This document shows, in pieces, positions 26,801 to 41,800 of a stretch of DNA of 64,000 nucleotides. Position numbers and translations under genes: made by a program. Numbering within the stretch: the stretch's first letter is position 1; the number at the start of each line of letters is the position of its first letter. This DNA comes from Aphis gossypii (Eukaryota; Arthropoda; Insecta; Hemiptera; Aphididae). The stretch spans positions 40,197,213 through 40,261,212 of the forward strand of contig NC_065531.1 of assembly GCF_020184175.1 (NCBI RefSeq), in the 5' to 3' direction. The notes under the pieces were generated by a model, which saw nothing but the letters and a program-made list of their open reading frames with translations, was not told the DNA's origin and ran no database searches.

Positions 26801-29800
26801 TCATGAAAATAATATCACACTGCCAAGAAATCACACGCTAGACGTTTTGTTAAATATATACTTCAAATACGCGTTTAATTATAGGTGTACGACGGTGGAA
26901 AAATAAACATAATTTTAACGCATCGTACAGTATAGCGGACGGACGTTTAATTAAAATTCTTTTTGGGGTTATTTAAGGCGTTAAAAAATGCACAGTCGCC
27001 AAAAACTCCTGGAACACGTGTTTCTTGTCCACGGCCCGTCAATATTGATTCACAGTAATCTATTTATGAAAATATTTATGATATTATACTATTATGTACT
27101 CGCGTTCACCACCGCATAAATAGTTATTAGTGCTAAACTTATGACCGTATTATCTCCGACCAGAAATAATATTTAAAATAATGAACACACACGTCACTCG
27201 ACAATGTGAAGTATTTCGTTGTTTGTTAGAATTTGAGAAAAATATACACTGATTTTCATGTATAATATGGATTTCTTTTAAACAATAAATTGTATATTAT
27301 AATATATAAATCATCAAAATGTATTGGTAATAAATTATTAAAACTATATTATAGTTGTACTAATCTTACTGAATCTTATATCATGTAGATCAAATGACAT
27401 AAAAAATCTTTCAAATATGATGACTTAGAAATTTTAACACGTATACATGACCAAAGTTTTGAAAAGTTAACATGTGCATGTACATTCGGTAATATTTCAA
27501 AACTCACACGGTTGAAACGATACATCAAGTAGTCGTCATTTAAGGTATACTGTGCCATGGAAATTGCAATAAAAAATATGTCACACCACTTACGAGATCT
27601 GACTTTAAAAAGGAAATGTTCAATTTACAATAAACAATGAATAGCAGATATAAAATGTATAGTGTCCTTACGCCAGATAAAATAAAAACCTGTCTTTGCA
27701 ATCATTATTAATATAAAATTAGAAGAAAACAATAACAAAACACTATACAAAGTTTAACTTTCTCAACACTCATTACTACTACCACCAACATAGGTACATA
27801 TTTTTTTTCACAATAATAAAATTTCGTAACTGACCGGCCGAACGGTGCGATAGGATAAAATCATACGCGTGTGCGAAAACCCACTACATACTCGCCCACT
27901 GTAGCGACGTAATTATTGCGTTTAATATTTCGGCAAAAAGTGACAAACACCTACGGTACGGTAATACATCATATGAATACATAACATGTTAAGTATGTAT
28001 AATATGTACCCTGTCTAACCTATTGTCGTAACACACCCAGGGCAAGAAAAAACGAAATCGGGATTTGATCGAAAATTATCTAAGCTAATAGAAAAATGTA
28101 CTGTATAAACAACTCACCGATGAATTCTATTGCTTGAGGGAAAAAGCTGGCAAGGTTTTGTCCGATGTGATCGGAAATTGGTATCTGCATGTACTTGATA
28201 TGTCCTTGTTCTTCGAAAGTGTTAGGCAAGTCCGACGTAACATTCAGAATATACTAAAAAAAACCGAGCAAATTGATTAATTTTAGAATAAACAATAATA
28301 ATAATGTATTAAGATTTAAGGATAAATACTTAACTGTAGTCATGCACTCGGCCCTTTGTAATTAGACAGTCTGTTTATATTTTTTTAATATTTTTATCGA
28401 ATAATCTGACTCATTTTTTAGCTTATTTTATGAAGGATAAGAACAGTTAGAAATAATTTGTTGAGTCGTTTAGAAGTTATCTATTATTGTGCCCAACAGA
28501 CAACAATAGACATGGCTTATTTTTAATAAGTTATAAGTTATAATATAATTATAAAATTATTATGAAGTACCTACTTGGTGTATGCCAAAAATTAAGGGTA
28601 AACCAAAAAAAATCATTATGAAATACACAAAATAATCTTATAATTAATGTATTTTATTTTATTACTTTTTCTTAAAATACAATATTATTTAAATAAGAAT
28701 AGGAACACATATAATGAATATTATAATTTATAGGCACATATTATTATTGTAAAAAAAGCACTTATTAATGAGTGTTTTTTTACATAAAATGTTAGATAAC
28801 TAAATTATGAGCGGCTGTATAGTATAGTATCGTTGCTTTTAAAAATATCATTTAATTTGATTTGAATGTTGGCAATAATAAAATATATATTATTATTTTA
28901 ATTTTAATTTTAATAACATGTTTTGTTTAGCCGTGTAGGTATCAACATTCTATAATATACGGTAGGTAATACAATATATTATTTAGATATTATGTTAAAT
29001 GAAATAATTTTTTTTTTTAATTTCATAATCTTTTATCAACACACAGTCGTAAGCCAGTCATTTAGAAATTAGTTGTAGTTTCTATAAAAGTACGTAAAAG
29101 TATATCCCTGTAAAGTGATCAAACAGTGAAATAGCTCCATACGCTGCAGGGAAATCGTCCGTAAAAACCCATAAACTTGTTAAACGAGCTGCTCTACTGA
29201 TAAAAATTGCAAATACTACGAATCTATTAAGGTCTAATTGACGTATAAAATTACCTCTATCCGATGTTTCTTAAGCCATTCCAAGTCTTCTGAATTGGTC
29301 GCGTTGCCAAGGAACAGGTCGGGTAGGATCTCTACTGGAAAGTCACGGTCCTCATCGTAGCCAAGTATCGAACTGGAGCTGTCCACGTCCGACAGACTGT
29401 CGATGTCCGAACCTCCAGAGCTCTCGGGCGACGTGCTGAGCACGGAGAGTAATTGGTGCTGGCGTCGTGCGTTCCGGGTATGTGGCACAAGCGACGGTGT
29501 GATGTGCAGCGACCGCAAACCCATCAGGGTGTCCGTGTCACCGATGAAACCTGTCATGTCGTCGTTAGCTCGGGCACAACGTTCCAAAAACGACTCACAC
29601 CATTCTGGATACGATTGTTGGAACGCATCGAAACTCTCTGAAAAAAAAATATTAACATGATCGTTGTTATATGCTCGATTACAATAATAGTAGGTATAAA
29701 AAAACAACACATTATCTTATAGCACTAATAAAGTATAGGTCGTCACAGAGGAACGAGAAACGCGCAATTATATTTTAAAATCTGATCAATTTCAACTTAT

Positions 29801-32800
29801 CATATAATAAATACATAGATAATAATAATAATCTTCACACGTGTGCGCGTCAGTATACGATTTATTTGAGCTGGAACTACCGTTCCATTTTCAAACTAAC
29901 GAGTTTTCTATTACGACGTCTACTAAGTAATAACTAACAGTAGTTGTTACTTAATACTAAATTTATTATTATATAAATAACTTTTTATGAGTGCTGAACC
30001 AAGATTGTATTCATTACTGACGTAGTAACGTCTATCACTAAGGTTCACGATATTTTGACGTTATACGTTTTCGTTCATTCCAAGTAAAGGGTTTTTGTAT
30101 ATAGATTGAAATAATATATTATAATTCTAAGAAGTTTGGTAATATTATGTAGAAATAAAGTTAGTAGTTAATTATAGTCATGGCTATTAAAAGATAATCA
30201 TTTATAAATTAATAGATGATCCATTAATTGGAAAGTATTCGGTTGAGAGAGGATGGGGTACATGATATCGACATCTAATTTTGTGCAGTATGTACTATTT
30301 AAAAAAAAGAAAGTAAAATAAATAAAAATATTAATTAAATTAGTGTATAGTTATGATAGGTAATGGAATAGTTTCCATACTAAAATTAAATTTACAATTC
30401 ATATACCCAATTTAAATAATAAATAGTTTTTATTCCCAGCTTATGTATTATATAATATATAACCTAATATTTAACATACCTTTGTTGTAAAGGGGTAGAT
30501 TTTCATAGAAATCCTATTTTAGACTTTCGTCATGCCTTTTCAGTGACCCTAGTGTGCACCGGTGCATTATTTACATGAAGAGGCTTCAATGTTTTAATTT
30601 ATTACTTCTCATAAAATCCTCTAGTAACAAGCTGTGTCCAAAACTTGTTGTTTATGGATTTATTGAAGTGTTTAATACAAATCCAACATTATTTATATAC
30701 CGATATATGACTCATATATATATATATATATAATAGTTAAATTCTTAACAACTTAACGTCAACTATTTTGCTTGCATTATTATACATATTATACGACGTA
30801 AATCGTAACATATGGATGATATTTATTTAGATGTTTGGTTCATTGTTAATAAGTATATATAAGTGGTAATTTATAATATTCCCTAACCCCGAGGTGTGTC
30901 TTTCAACATATTCTAACATATGGTAACAACATCCTGACGCTTCAGGCCTATTCATAGAAATCAGTTCGTAAAATAGTAACACATATTCGGACAGACAATA
31001 TTCCTAACATAAAATTCAAAAACATAATAAAATTGACGATATGCTATCTAAGTGTAAAGAATTTAAAATAAGAGTATATATAAATCAAAATAAGTAATAA
31101 CCATGTATTTGTTAGCTATATATAGTTATTTTATAGAATTATGGGTACTTTCAGTTAATGTAATAGAATCTATAAATACATATTTCAACCAATTATTCTA
31201 TATACTTACTGAATATTTTATTAGCTAACAATAACGGTTTAGATAATGTATTTAAAATTATTTTTGAATCTATAATATAAAATATAAATATTCGTTTTGA
31301 AAAAGTCAATTCTGATTTATACAACGTAAATTTATTAGAATTATTAAATTATTACTATAATTTTTATTTATTATAATTAAATTGTTATTATTTTTACAAA
31401 TTAGAATTTATTTAATAGTATACGAACTTTTTGGATGGCAATTAGAGTTACCAAAGTACCGTTTTTTAAACATATGCACTGTTTTGTGGTGAACTTTTGT
31501 TGACATGTGCATTTGAAAAACTCTTGACCATTACCTAGTAGTTGGGATCGAATATCTTTCGATGACAAGTATCTTTATATCTGGTCGTCACTGAGCATAA
31601 TAAACTTTTCTGCACATACACTATGGTGTGACCTTGCGTAAAGTTTTTTAGTAATAGAACGACGACGGCAACAAACATTGTATAATATGTTATCTACTCC
31701 AGTCTCGGTTATCTACCTAACGATGGCTATGAATTTCACACATTAACGAAAACCCAACTGCAGGTATTCTATATATTAACTAGTAAAACCGTGTAATTTA
31801 TATATTAATGAGCATATTTAGGAATTTGATAGAATAATTAGTTATTTAATAAAATAACGTATTACATACATTACCACTAACATACATTATAAATTTATAC
31901 ATAATTATAATTACGCATTCTACTTAAAATACATAGCAATTGCACCAATTTCATTAATAATCATTTATAATTACATTATCATTAATAATAATTTCTAAAA
32001 TTTATCTATAACAAAAAATATCGTCACTGTAAAAATCATAGATAAATTCCGAGTATGTAAACTATACGAATCTTAATTATTTTCCATACGAAAATAAAGA
32101 AAACAATGATGTTATATTGTGTCATATAGTGTATACCTATCAACTCGTAAATAAAATATATTTTATCTCATAGAAAATTTAAAAATTTCCATCGAGATTT
32201 ACGAATAGCGTATTTTTAACGCGTTATAAAATAAAATTTTCCGCCACCCACGCGCGCACTCATTTTTTTCATTTCGTTAGAGTAAAGAAAACATTCCGCG
32301 TAACAGTGTGTATGTGTGTGTGGGTTCGCGATGAGTGGGCGCCGCCTTCACCGCTCCTGGTCGCCTCGTGGTAAATAACATTGGCGCTTCTCACAAAGGG
32401 TCCCCGTCCTCGTCATCTGGACCGGGCGGCGGGTGCAACAACGACGCATCGATCGGCCAACACCGACCGGCTCAAGTATACAATATATAATATAGACATA
32501 TTATAGCACGCACAACTCAGGCGGGTGCCCGACCGGAAATCAAAATTGGCCTACCGGAAACCGGCTGCCAATAAAACCGGATGATTTATTAACGAACACA
32601 CGACGAAGTACCCTACTAACACCAAGTCCCAACATTCTTATTCACGGTACTTACAATAATATAATATAAAATACCAAGTGTTTGTCAAGTCCAGGCGCGT
32701 TAATCTCCAGACAGAAAAAAATAATAAACAACCAATCTAGTTACAATTATCGTCGTGTATGCCTTTAAAGTTTAAAACACTGTTCTTGAGTGGTTTACAG

Positions 32801-35800
32801 CAATAACTCAAATAAATCATAATTTGAAAAAATACGAAAAAAATATTTAAATAAATTCTTGTGAAAAACAAACAAACGCGTCCGGTACTCGTCGAGGTCC
32901 TGCACGCGCGTAATCCTACACGAAAATGGGTCAAGATGAAACATAATGGCGACCCACGTACAATAACAACTGACAACCTACCCCTGGAAACGCCTACTTG
33001 CACAAAATTTTCGATAAAAGACTCACGTTAACCGGTTTTAATGGTTGTTTTTCCAAATTCGAAATCGCCCACATTCGTTGCGGCTGATAAAAATAATCTT
33101 AATTGAAAAATCTTTTCATTACAAAAAACTAATGACAGTAAACAATAATGCTCACGGGTCAGGAAAGGTATTAGTCAATGCTAGCCGACGCTCCGCACGT
33201 GGTATTTCCATCCGCCGGGTTACCACGACTATGCGCATGAGGTGCGCTTCATTGAATACGAAAAACTGGCGGTGGCAAAGCGCGTGATCACGTAACACGT
33301 TCCACATTACATAAAGACTTTTTTATAAAATAACCCCGCCACCGCAGCTGCCGTTCCAGCGACGACCCACGCGTTTTCAGAGGCCCGATTATATCGATCC
33401 TCCGACCGAGGCCCATACAAATATATAGGTCAACTCCGCGTATACTATTAACTTACTGTGATCACAGACCGCGTACAGCTCGGAAAATACATCACGTCTC
33501 GGGCCGAGTTTGTTGTTATCATAACTATATTAACACCTCCCACCATCAACAATCAAAACGAAACATTACTTTAAACTCTAAATTATAATAATATTATTAA
33601 CAGATTCTTTATATTAATATATTGATGGTAGCGAACTCAACCAATTGATATTATTGCAGCATTAATTTGTATTCGCCTCTATAATGCGATACAATTAATT
33701 ATTATTTATGAAAATGTTTTAATATTCGTTCACCTCAAAAACCTGCAGGTTAATTTCACTTGTTGTTGCTCTAAATAATTTCATTTAAAGTCTTTATCTA
33801 CTATTATTTAATTCCTGTTGCCCAACAGAAGTGGTCAAATATTATTATACATTTATAATAGGTAAATGTATTTTTTTACATTATTGAACTTATATAGATC
33901 ATAAAGAAATAAATAAATTATATAAGTTATGAATAATATAATATCTTAAATTAAAGCTAAAATTAACACGAAACCAGCGGAAACTAATTCAAATATTAAG
34001 CATTTTTATACATTTTTGTAAAATAAAAAATAAAGTTATACCTAAGTACCTACTTCCTGAGTTTTATTATTTTTATGTAAATACTAGGTGGTTATCCTTT
34101 AAATTGTATTTTTCATCTTATAATATACAAAAATAAATTTGAATTCAAAAATGCCAATAATATTTATACGAATTAAATTTCAATATTAAAAGTAAAATTA
34201 ATAAGTACAATCACATTGATAGATTTTATATAAATCCTTTTAATTTTAACATTTTTATGAAATATAAGGTATTATCTAGCTTTTATGTTCCGTGACGCGG
34301 AGTATAAAGTTTAAACTATATAATAAGATAAACTATAGGTCATTTTTTGACGTATTAAAAGAAGTATTACTGCTTTCAGTAGAACAGATCTTATTATTAC
34401 ACAATAATACATATAAGTAATTAAATAGAATAATCAAAGTTAATTGCATTCTAAATAAATGTATTGTCATACAATAGAAAACTTTAATCATTGACTTACA
34501 TTTAAATCCGTCAAATGAATTATATTAAACAAACAAGTAAAACGATGATTACTGCTATCTAAACAATAACATAGAACCAAGTCAGTGATTTACAAAATTC
34601 AGAATATTTAAGTCCCAACTAAATACTTAGTCATCAGTAGGTATTTAACAGCTACACAAATTAAAAAGAAAACATACTTAATATCATTTACAGACTTTGG
34701 ATGCTGCAAATAGTAAATAATTCAAAGTGTCTAAATATAAAATGGGTGTTTATAGACACGCCACCGGATATCCTCCATAGAACACAGAGTGCGAGAAATC
34801 CGCACCAGAGTTTGTATGTTTTTAAAATAGGTCGTATGTTTTTCAAATTCCCAGCAGTAGTGGAAACGGAAACCGGGCGACTTATTTTCGGACTAGGCGT
34901 GTCCGGGGTACTGGTTTTTGCACGCCAAGGCCTCCCGCTGAAAAGGAAGCGGGCAACGGATCCTAAATGCCGGAAATGTACATCCGGTTTAGTTTAAAAA
35001 CACACGGCAGGATATACACATACGCGTGCGCACGCGCCGGATACCGGCAGTTTGGTTGTGAAACAAAACATGCGCTCTTTCCGGCTATTCAATTGGATCT
35101 TTTCGGCCGTTAGAAAAAAAACTTCCTCAAATAAAAACCATCTATTTTTATAATTTAATTAAACAATATTAAATGAAAAACGAGAAAATGGGTAAGCCGT
35201 AGTTCTACCACCCTTAAGTGCGTGGGGGTATAAACTAAAAACCATCATGTCTATCCTGAGCAGTTTCCGTTTGTTAGACTTGTTTGCGTGGGAAACGACT
35301 AAAATTATACAGTTACACAACTACTACAACCGATTGACGATTCCGGTTTATCATTGATTAACCAAAGACTGGCGCGTATGTCTTGTGAATGACGTAAATG
35401 CAATTCATGAAGAAAAAAATATTCAAAACCGTTGAGTTATGTCCGGCGGCAATGTCAAATGTGTATACATTCTCCGATACAAATACGTGTACGTTATACA
35501 CGTTCGTACCGATAGTTAGGTATTTAATGTATATTATAGTCAATACTCTAGAGATACTCATTGCATAACATTTTTACACATGTCTAAATGACCCGCTAGT
35601 AGAATTTTGATTACTTATTCATTGCGTAGAAAACAGCAGATTTATTCGCAAATATCGTCAGCAAGATATTGTATTACGACCGAGTACAATGTTGCCAGGT
35701 TTTATTTTTTGTTTATAAAGTAAATAATTATAGTTGTATAAAAGTTTTATAAACACAAGCAGACCATAAAAAAATCACATTTAAATCCAGATGAATAGTT

Positions 35801-38800
35801 AGACGAAAAAGTATTTTAGACAATCAAATTAATGATAATATTTGTATTACAATGTCAGCAATTCCGAATTTCTAACAAAAACTGTTATATTATTTTTACC
35901 ACAAACATACACGAGTATATTTTTTAATGTATAATAAAAATAATCATACTACGAAATAATTAGGTAAGAAACTAGGTAGTTACTTAGAATCGTAGTAAGA
36001 GAAGTCTGAATTTAGAGTATGTCCAATTTATCCAAATTATATAAATGGTAAATAAATATACTTAAAAACAGGTTTTGAAATCGATAAATAAATTCAGATT
36101 GAAATTTTTTTTTATTATTAAAAATTTACCAAGTTTTGACAAGGTTAAGTTGATAATATTTATTAGATTATTATTTATAATAGCAAAATCTAAAATAAAT
36201 CGATTATGTCTAAATCTTTTTGTTAACTTAATGTGGAGATTTTTAATAAAAATTTATAAAAATATATCTATTGAATATATTATCTACTGAAAATTGCAAT
36301 GCTATTCTAAATTAGTCTATTAATTTAAAACAATACAATCGTCGTATCAAAATTCCATAAAAATTTATTTTTCTGCATTTTTTATTTCTGACAATAAAAT
36401 ATAAGTTTTACTAACTAATAAAAATAGTAAAAAGTAAAAAAAGCAAAAAAGTATTATTAATATAAAAATCATAAACTTAATAATATTTTGGTTAATTTGT
36501 ACTAAATTAGTTTTTTTTTGAAAATTTACAAAAATGTTTATACATTTTATTAATTTTTAAATTTTTTTATCAATAGGTTTAGCTGTTATGAGAAAATAGT
36601 TTGATTTACCACAAAACTATTAATAAGGTAACCGGGATTTTTGGGACATACTATTGAAAACGAAAAAATAAACAAATTTTGAGATATATTAAACATTTGA
36701 ACACGATTTGGAATTGAATAATAAAATATACACCACAAAACGACAAAAAATAAAAAATAGTTGATTAGCAGTAATTAATAAACGCTTGTCACACAACCTC
36801 CCGAGAAACCAGTCACTGTCGCCGCCACCATCACTACCGCCTACTTAATGTCACCGCGTACACATATAAATAAACATAAAGACGCATATAATATAAAATA
36901 TAATATGGTCTATATTTGGCCTACGCCTTTTTGTGTTCCGTTAGCAAGCCTGATTTGGCGAAGCGCCGCCTCTGATCTGTGCCCGAGCACGAGACTCCGA
37001 ACTATATAATTTTAATATATAGGACCCACCGGCTTTTTAATACATTAGGATAATAGATTCATCCTCATTCCTCGCACTTCAGACAAATGAATGATAATTG
37101 CAGAATACAGTATTATAAAAAATCTTAAGTTTATATAATATTATGTATACGTATAATACGATAAAACATTAATTTTTGGCTCATTTGAGGTATGTTGTAT
37201 AATGTATATATAAATGTGTGGCCCCCACGCGCACCAATCACAAATTATGTAAATAATAAAAAGGTAATAATATTCGCGGTGGTGATTTTATTATCTTATA
37301 TTATTATCATTTTGCAAAATCGAAACACGTGCGCGCGTAGGTACGTTTTTTTCATAGTATAATATTATGTTGTTTTACGATGACTGTAGGTATAGTAGAA
37401 TACACTATATAGAAACAGAACGGAAAAAAACCATAAGAAAAAATAAACTGTATACCGGCCCGTCGTAGTCCCACGCGAATCGTTTTACTCAGTATATGAT
37501 ATATATATATATGTATATAAAATAATGTTTTCATTAAGCGCGCGCCGGAAACCTTACACGGCCATATGAGGGGGCGGCGGGCAAGACATTTCCATTGAGA
37601 GCGGCGGCGGCACCACGCACACACGCACGCAAACAGGACGGATGAATGATAAAAACACGCCAACGAGACGGGAGCGGGACAAGCCCCGATGAGGCAACTC
37701 CGCCGTCGCCGCGCCGTTTCCGGTACTCTCGGTCCGACGTCGTCGTGACTATGCCAATTGTGCACGATGAGAAAATACTTAAAATAATAATAATAAGACT
37801 TCCTGTTGATCGCGTTTTATCCGACGCTCGGTGTAATATTCATCTGTCGCCACAATCGTTTCGATTAAATGTATAACTAGCCACAAACGAAATTTCAGTA
37901 ATAATATAAAACGTTTTTGTAGCAGCCCTTATTGAAACGAGCATAGAAAATAAAAATCCCAATAGTGCAGTTCACTTATTAAGTTATAAAGGAATACGAA
38001 TATGGACAATTGTAATAAAATAATCATATTGTAATATTTTTTCAATTTATAGTTTATACCATACCATACAAATTATAATTATGTACCTATACCTATACAG
38101 TTAAATTAATTAGAGTTTTGAGATCAATAGTAGCTAAACGCTTTATGTCCAACATTTTCATTATCTCGTGTGCTATTACATTCATTACAGAATCTTAATA
38201 TATTATAGCTAATCGGTATCAAAATAATAAATATTTTCACTGGCGCCGAACTCATCAATCGCTTCACTTCTTATAAATGGTGAATGTGTATAGGTGAGTC
38301 TATGGAGTTAATGGGTTTAAAAAGTTAAATAAAATGTTAATGGCGATATCACCTGTATTATAATTTATGCCTGATAGCGTGAAACAAAATAAATTGTATA
38401 TATTTATATACCATATTAGATGGCTGAAAAGCTTGAGTGGGTGAGACAGACATTTTAGATTTCGCTTCATCAAAAAAGTCTAAGCCTGCGTCACTGAATA
38501 TTTTACAAGTTACCTTCACTACAGCTAACTCACATAAAATCAACATCCTATTTTGAAGAATATGAAATAATCTTTAGGGAATATACTTTAGTTCATTGAT
38601 TGACGTACTTTTCTTTAAAAAAAAAAAAATGTGCTGATATTTGTTGACTACCAATGGTTAGTATACCTATCATAATTAAATATGCATGATATTCAAAATT
38701 ATTTTTCACGAATTGTGTGGATACGTCTACTCCTTCAGAATCGGACACTAGAGAATATAGGTGTATTATACAAATACAATATTCCAACCAGAAGGGCGTA

Positions 38801-41800
38801 TGCTGCCTGGTTTTGCATATCGTATTAAACAAAAACCTATGCCTTGATTTCCACCCACGAAATCATGTGGCATATCGTATAACGGTATTAACGTATTAAG
38901 CTATTGTTCAATATCGTCAAACGAGATAAAATTAATATTTATTTTAAATTTTTTAACTATGATCCGGATTTGTTTGTACTTACATATTTACCTATACCTA
39001 TTGAATGAAATCAATTCGATGAAAGCGAGTCGAGTTAAAATGTTGATAATTATTAAGAAACTCATTTCAGTTATATAAAAATTCATGAAAAATGTTTATT
39101 TTGAATATTATATTATGTTATAGTATATATATTATTATTACTTTATTATTAAATCAATGTTCAATTTTTAATTATTGTCAAAAGCACAATAATATATTAA
39201 TATGCCACAGGTTACACTATACCTACTTAAAAATTAAGTAACTAACAATACACAAAAATAAACATATATATTGTTTTATAACAATTAAACCAAATATTTA
39301 ATTAAAAATTGTTACAATTTTACATGTTATTATAAGTTCATCAAAAAAAAACATAATTATTTCATATTAAAATCATACCTAAACATCTATGTATTTATTT
39401 AATGAAAAATAATTAGGTGCGGTATTTTTTTCAACTGATTAGAACAAACAAAAAGTGGTACTTTGAAATTGTAAATCAATAACAATTATTATGTTGATTA
39501 TATAGAGGATTGGAATCGCTGAATATTTTTACAATATTAAGTTATAAACGCTAATTAGTAATTACCAATTAGCAATCAGTTATCGTCAAATTAAACCAAA
39601 CAAAATCAACGCGTGTAATATCAGACGAACAAGGCATACATACTAACACAATAATTATTGAAAACGCTATGATAAAGAAAGACTAAAGTGTGATATAATA
39701 ATACAGCCAAGTGCAAGTTCAAGATAAAACAATAAATGACACAACAGAAGAATACAATTCACGTTCGAGTGGGGGTTACAGGTAACAGAACGAGTTTTAT
39801 GAAAAAGTCGAACAAAATATAAATAATATAAGTACTTTCCATTAGTGTTTTGACGGGCAGACAAAAAGTCGAAAGTTACTGGCACTTTTTAAAATGTAAA
39901 ACATTCGGAATTCTTAAACTTTCTAATGGAAAAAAGAGTAACAAGTTATTGGTCGATTACATTCTGTTTAAGCGCAGACATAGGTGTCAAAACATCTTAG
40001 GAATGAATTAAGGTAAATTCATTATTTATTTTCTTACTCTCTAGGAGATTCAATGTAAAGACATTAATTTTATTTTTCGCATTTTTAAGAATAACATCAA
40101 TTTTTTAGCATTGTCACCGACAAATATATTCAAAACGTTCGTTAAACTCGTAGATCATAAAACCGGTGACGAATATCATCAACAAATCGAACAGATTAGA
40201 AAAGAAAATAATTTCCCGGAGGTAAGTACCACCCGGCGGCACCCTGCGGAACGTACAGCACACACCATCTAACCGGTCGCGCCAACGACCTTGATTAGGT
40301 CACAACACCTACAACGAGGATGGGTACCGACCGAGTGGTAGTTGACCGTGAAGGTTTCCAGCAACAGGCGAGATCGACAAAACTGATGCAACCATTGAAT
40401 GAATAATAATAATAAGACGTTCATTAAAATATGAATGAACACCGGCCGTATTATTATAATATATAATAAGTGTGCGTGTGTGTAAGAGGAGTGTACCGAA
40501 AAAAAATTGTTTTCATTATGATCTTCTAGTATACAGCATTACAGCTACACACTAAATATATGTCTTTATTCATGGTCCGACGCCTATGCGTGCGTTGCGT
40601 GTGTGTAACCGTAGCTTTATGACCGGCCCGATCGTGTACACACGTAGGAAGCGTTCACACCTACAGTCGGAGGAGAGCTCCGCTGAATTGTTAACAAACA
40701 CAGTTTTCGGTCAATACCGGTTTGTAATAAATCGGACTCGGTTGTAACGCACAAATGACGAAATGGACATTCCTACGTTATTAGCCGACTTCCTTAACTC
40801 GAATCGCTAGTATGGCAGTGACAGGAGAGGATAGAGAGGTTAACCGAAAAAAAAGACTGACCCTCGCATTGCAATCATTACATGGATATTCCAACATCCG
40901 TTCACGAAAATTCACCTGTGCACTTAGATCAAGTTCCGACGTTGTACATAGTTTATAAGTACTATTTGGATTACACCTTAATACCTAATTTGTTTTAGCA
41001 CAGGAAATTGATCAAAATATGTTACAAAAATCGCATTAAAAGTTGCCAACCATAACAATATTGACTTGACTACAACCACTTGCGCTATTGTAAAATAAAT
41101 ATTTCCCCTTTCTAAAAATAATATTTGTCGATAACAATTATTGCAGAAGTAAGTAAACTCGTGATGAAAAGTGAAAGTCAATTAAATGCTTACATTTTAT
41201 TGTTATGTATTGGTTTGGATATAAATAGAAATAAATTATATGTACTAGTACAAGTTTATGATGAATATCAAATTAATAAGCAATTAACTGAGAAAATAAA
41301 AATTGAAATAATATATTCAATTAATAACAATTATTTACATACCAATAATAAATAAAAAAAATAATGTACAAGGTTTATAGGTATCAAAACAATCACAGTA
41401 CTAAATAAATTTAAAAGTTGAGAAATCACCCATAAACAAATGAATAGGCAAAAAAAATAAATCAGAAATCAAAATAGAGATTATATTTGTTTTAACACAC
41501 TAAGTCAGAATAAGAATAAAAGAATTGTTGTTGAAATTATTTATCAAGAAATATAAATGCAACAAGTATTATCAATATCAAATAGTAACTAATTATCATG
41601 TAAACTAAGTAACAAGTTTCACCATTACTATTTCATTAATTATATTATTATATCATCCCCTCCATTTTTATATAATACAATTTGGGAGACCCTGATTAAT
41701 GACTATATGTATCATATAGGTACATGATATAATATTATGTATATAGACAAATAATAATGATAAATACTACCATATTATAGTGATTATTATACCAAACTTT

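Noticed and set aside
34701..34997. 98-codon plus-strand ORF containing CRKC
   Set aside because: No family recognised, no splice or promoter context; a single CxxC is not evidence of a zinc-binding protein.
36940..37010. GC-rich block that could be a structured RNA
   Set aside because: I could not fold it into a tRNA cloverleaf or recognise an snRNA; A and B box promoter motifs were not evident.
37352..37765. 137-codon minus-strand ORF with Cys/Arg-rich start
   Set aside because: It spans a CpG-rich islet and AT-rich intron with an abrupt change in composition; no domain or splice support.
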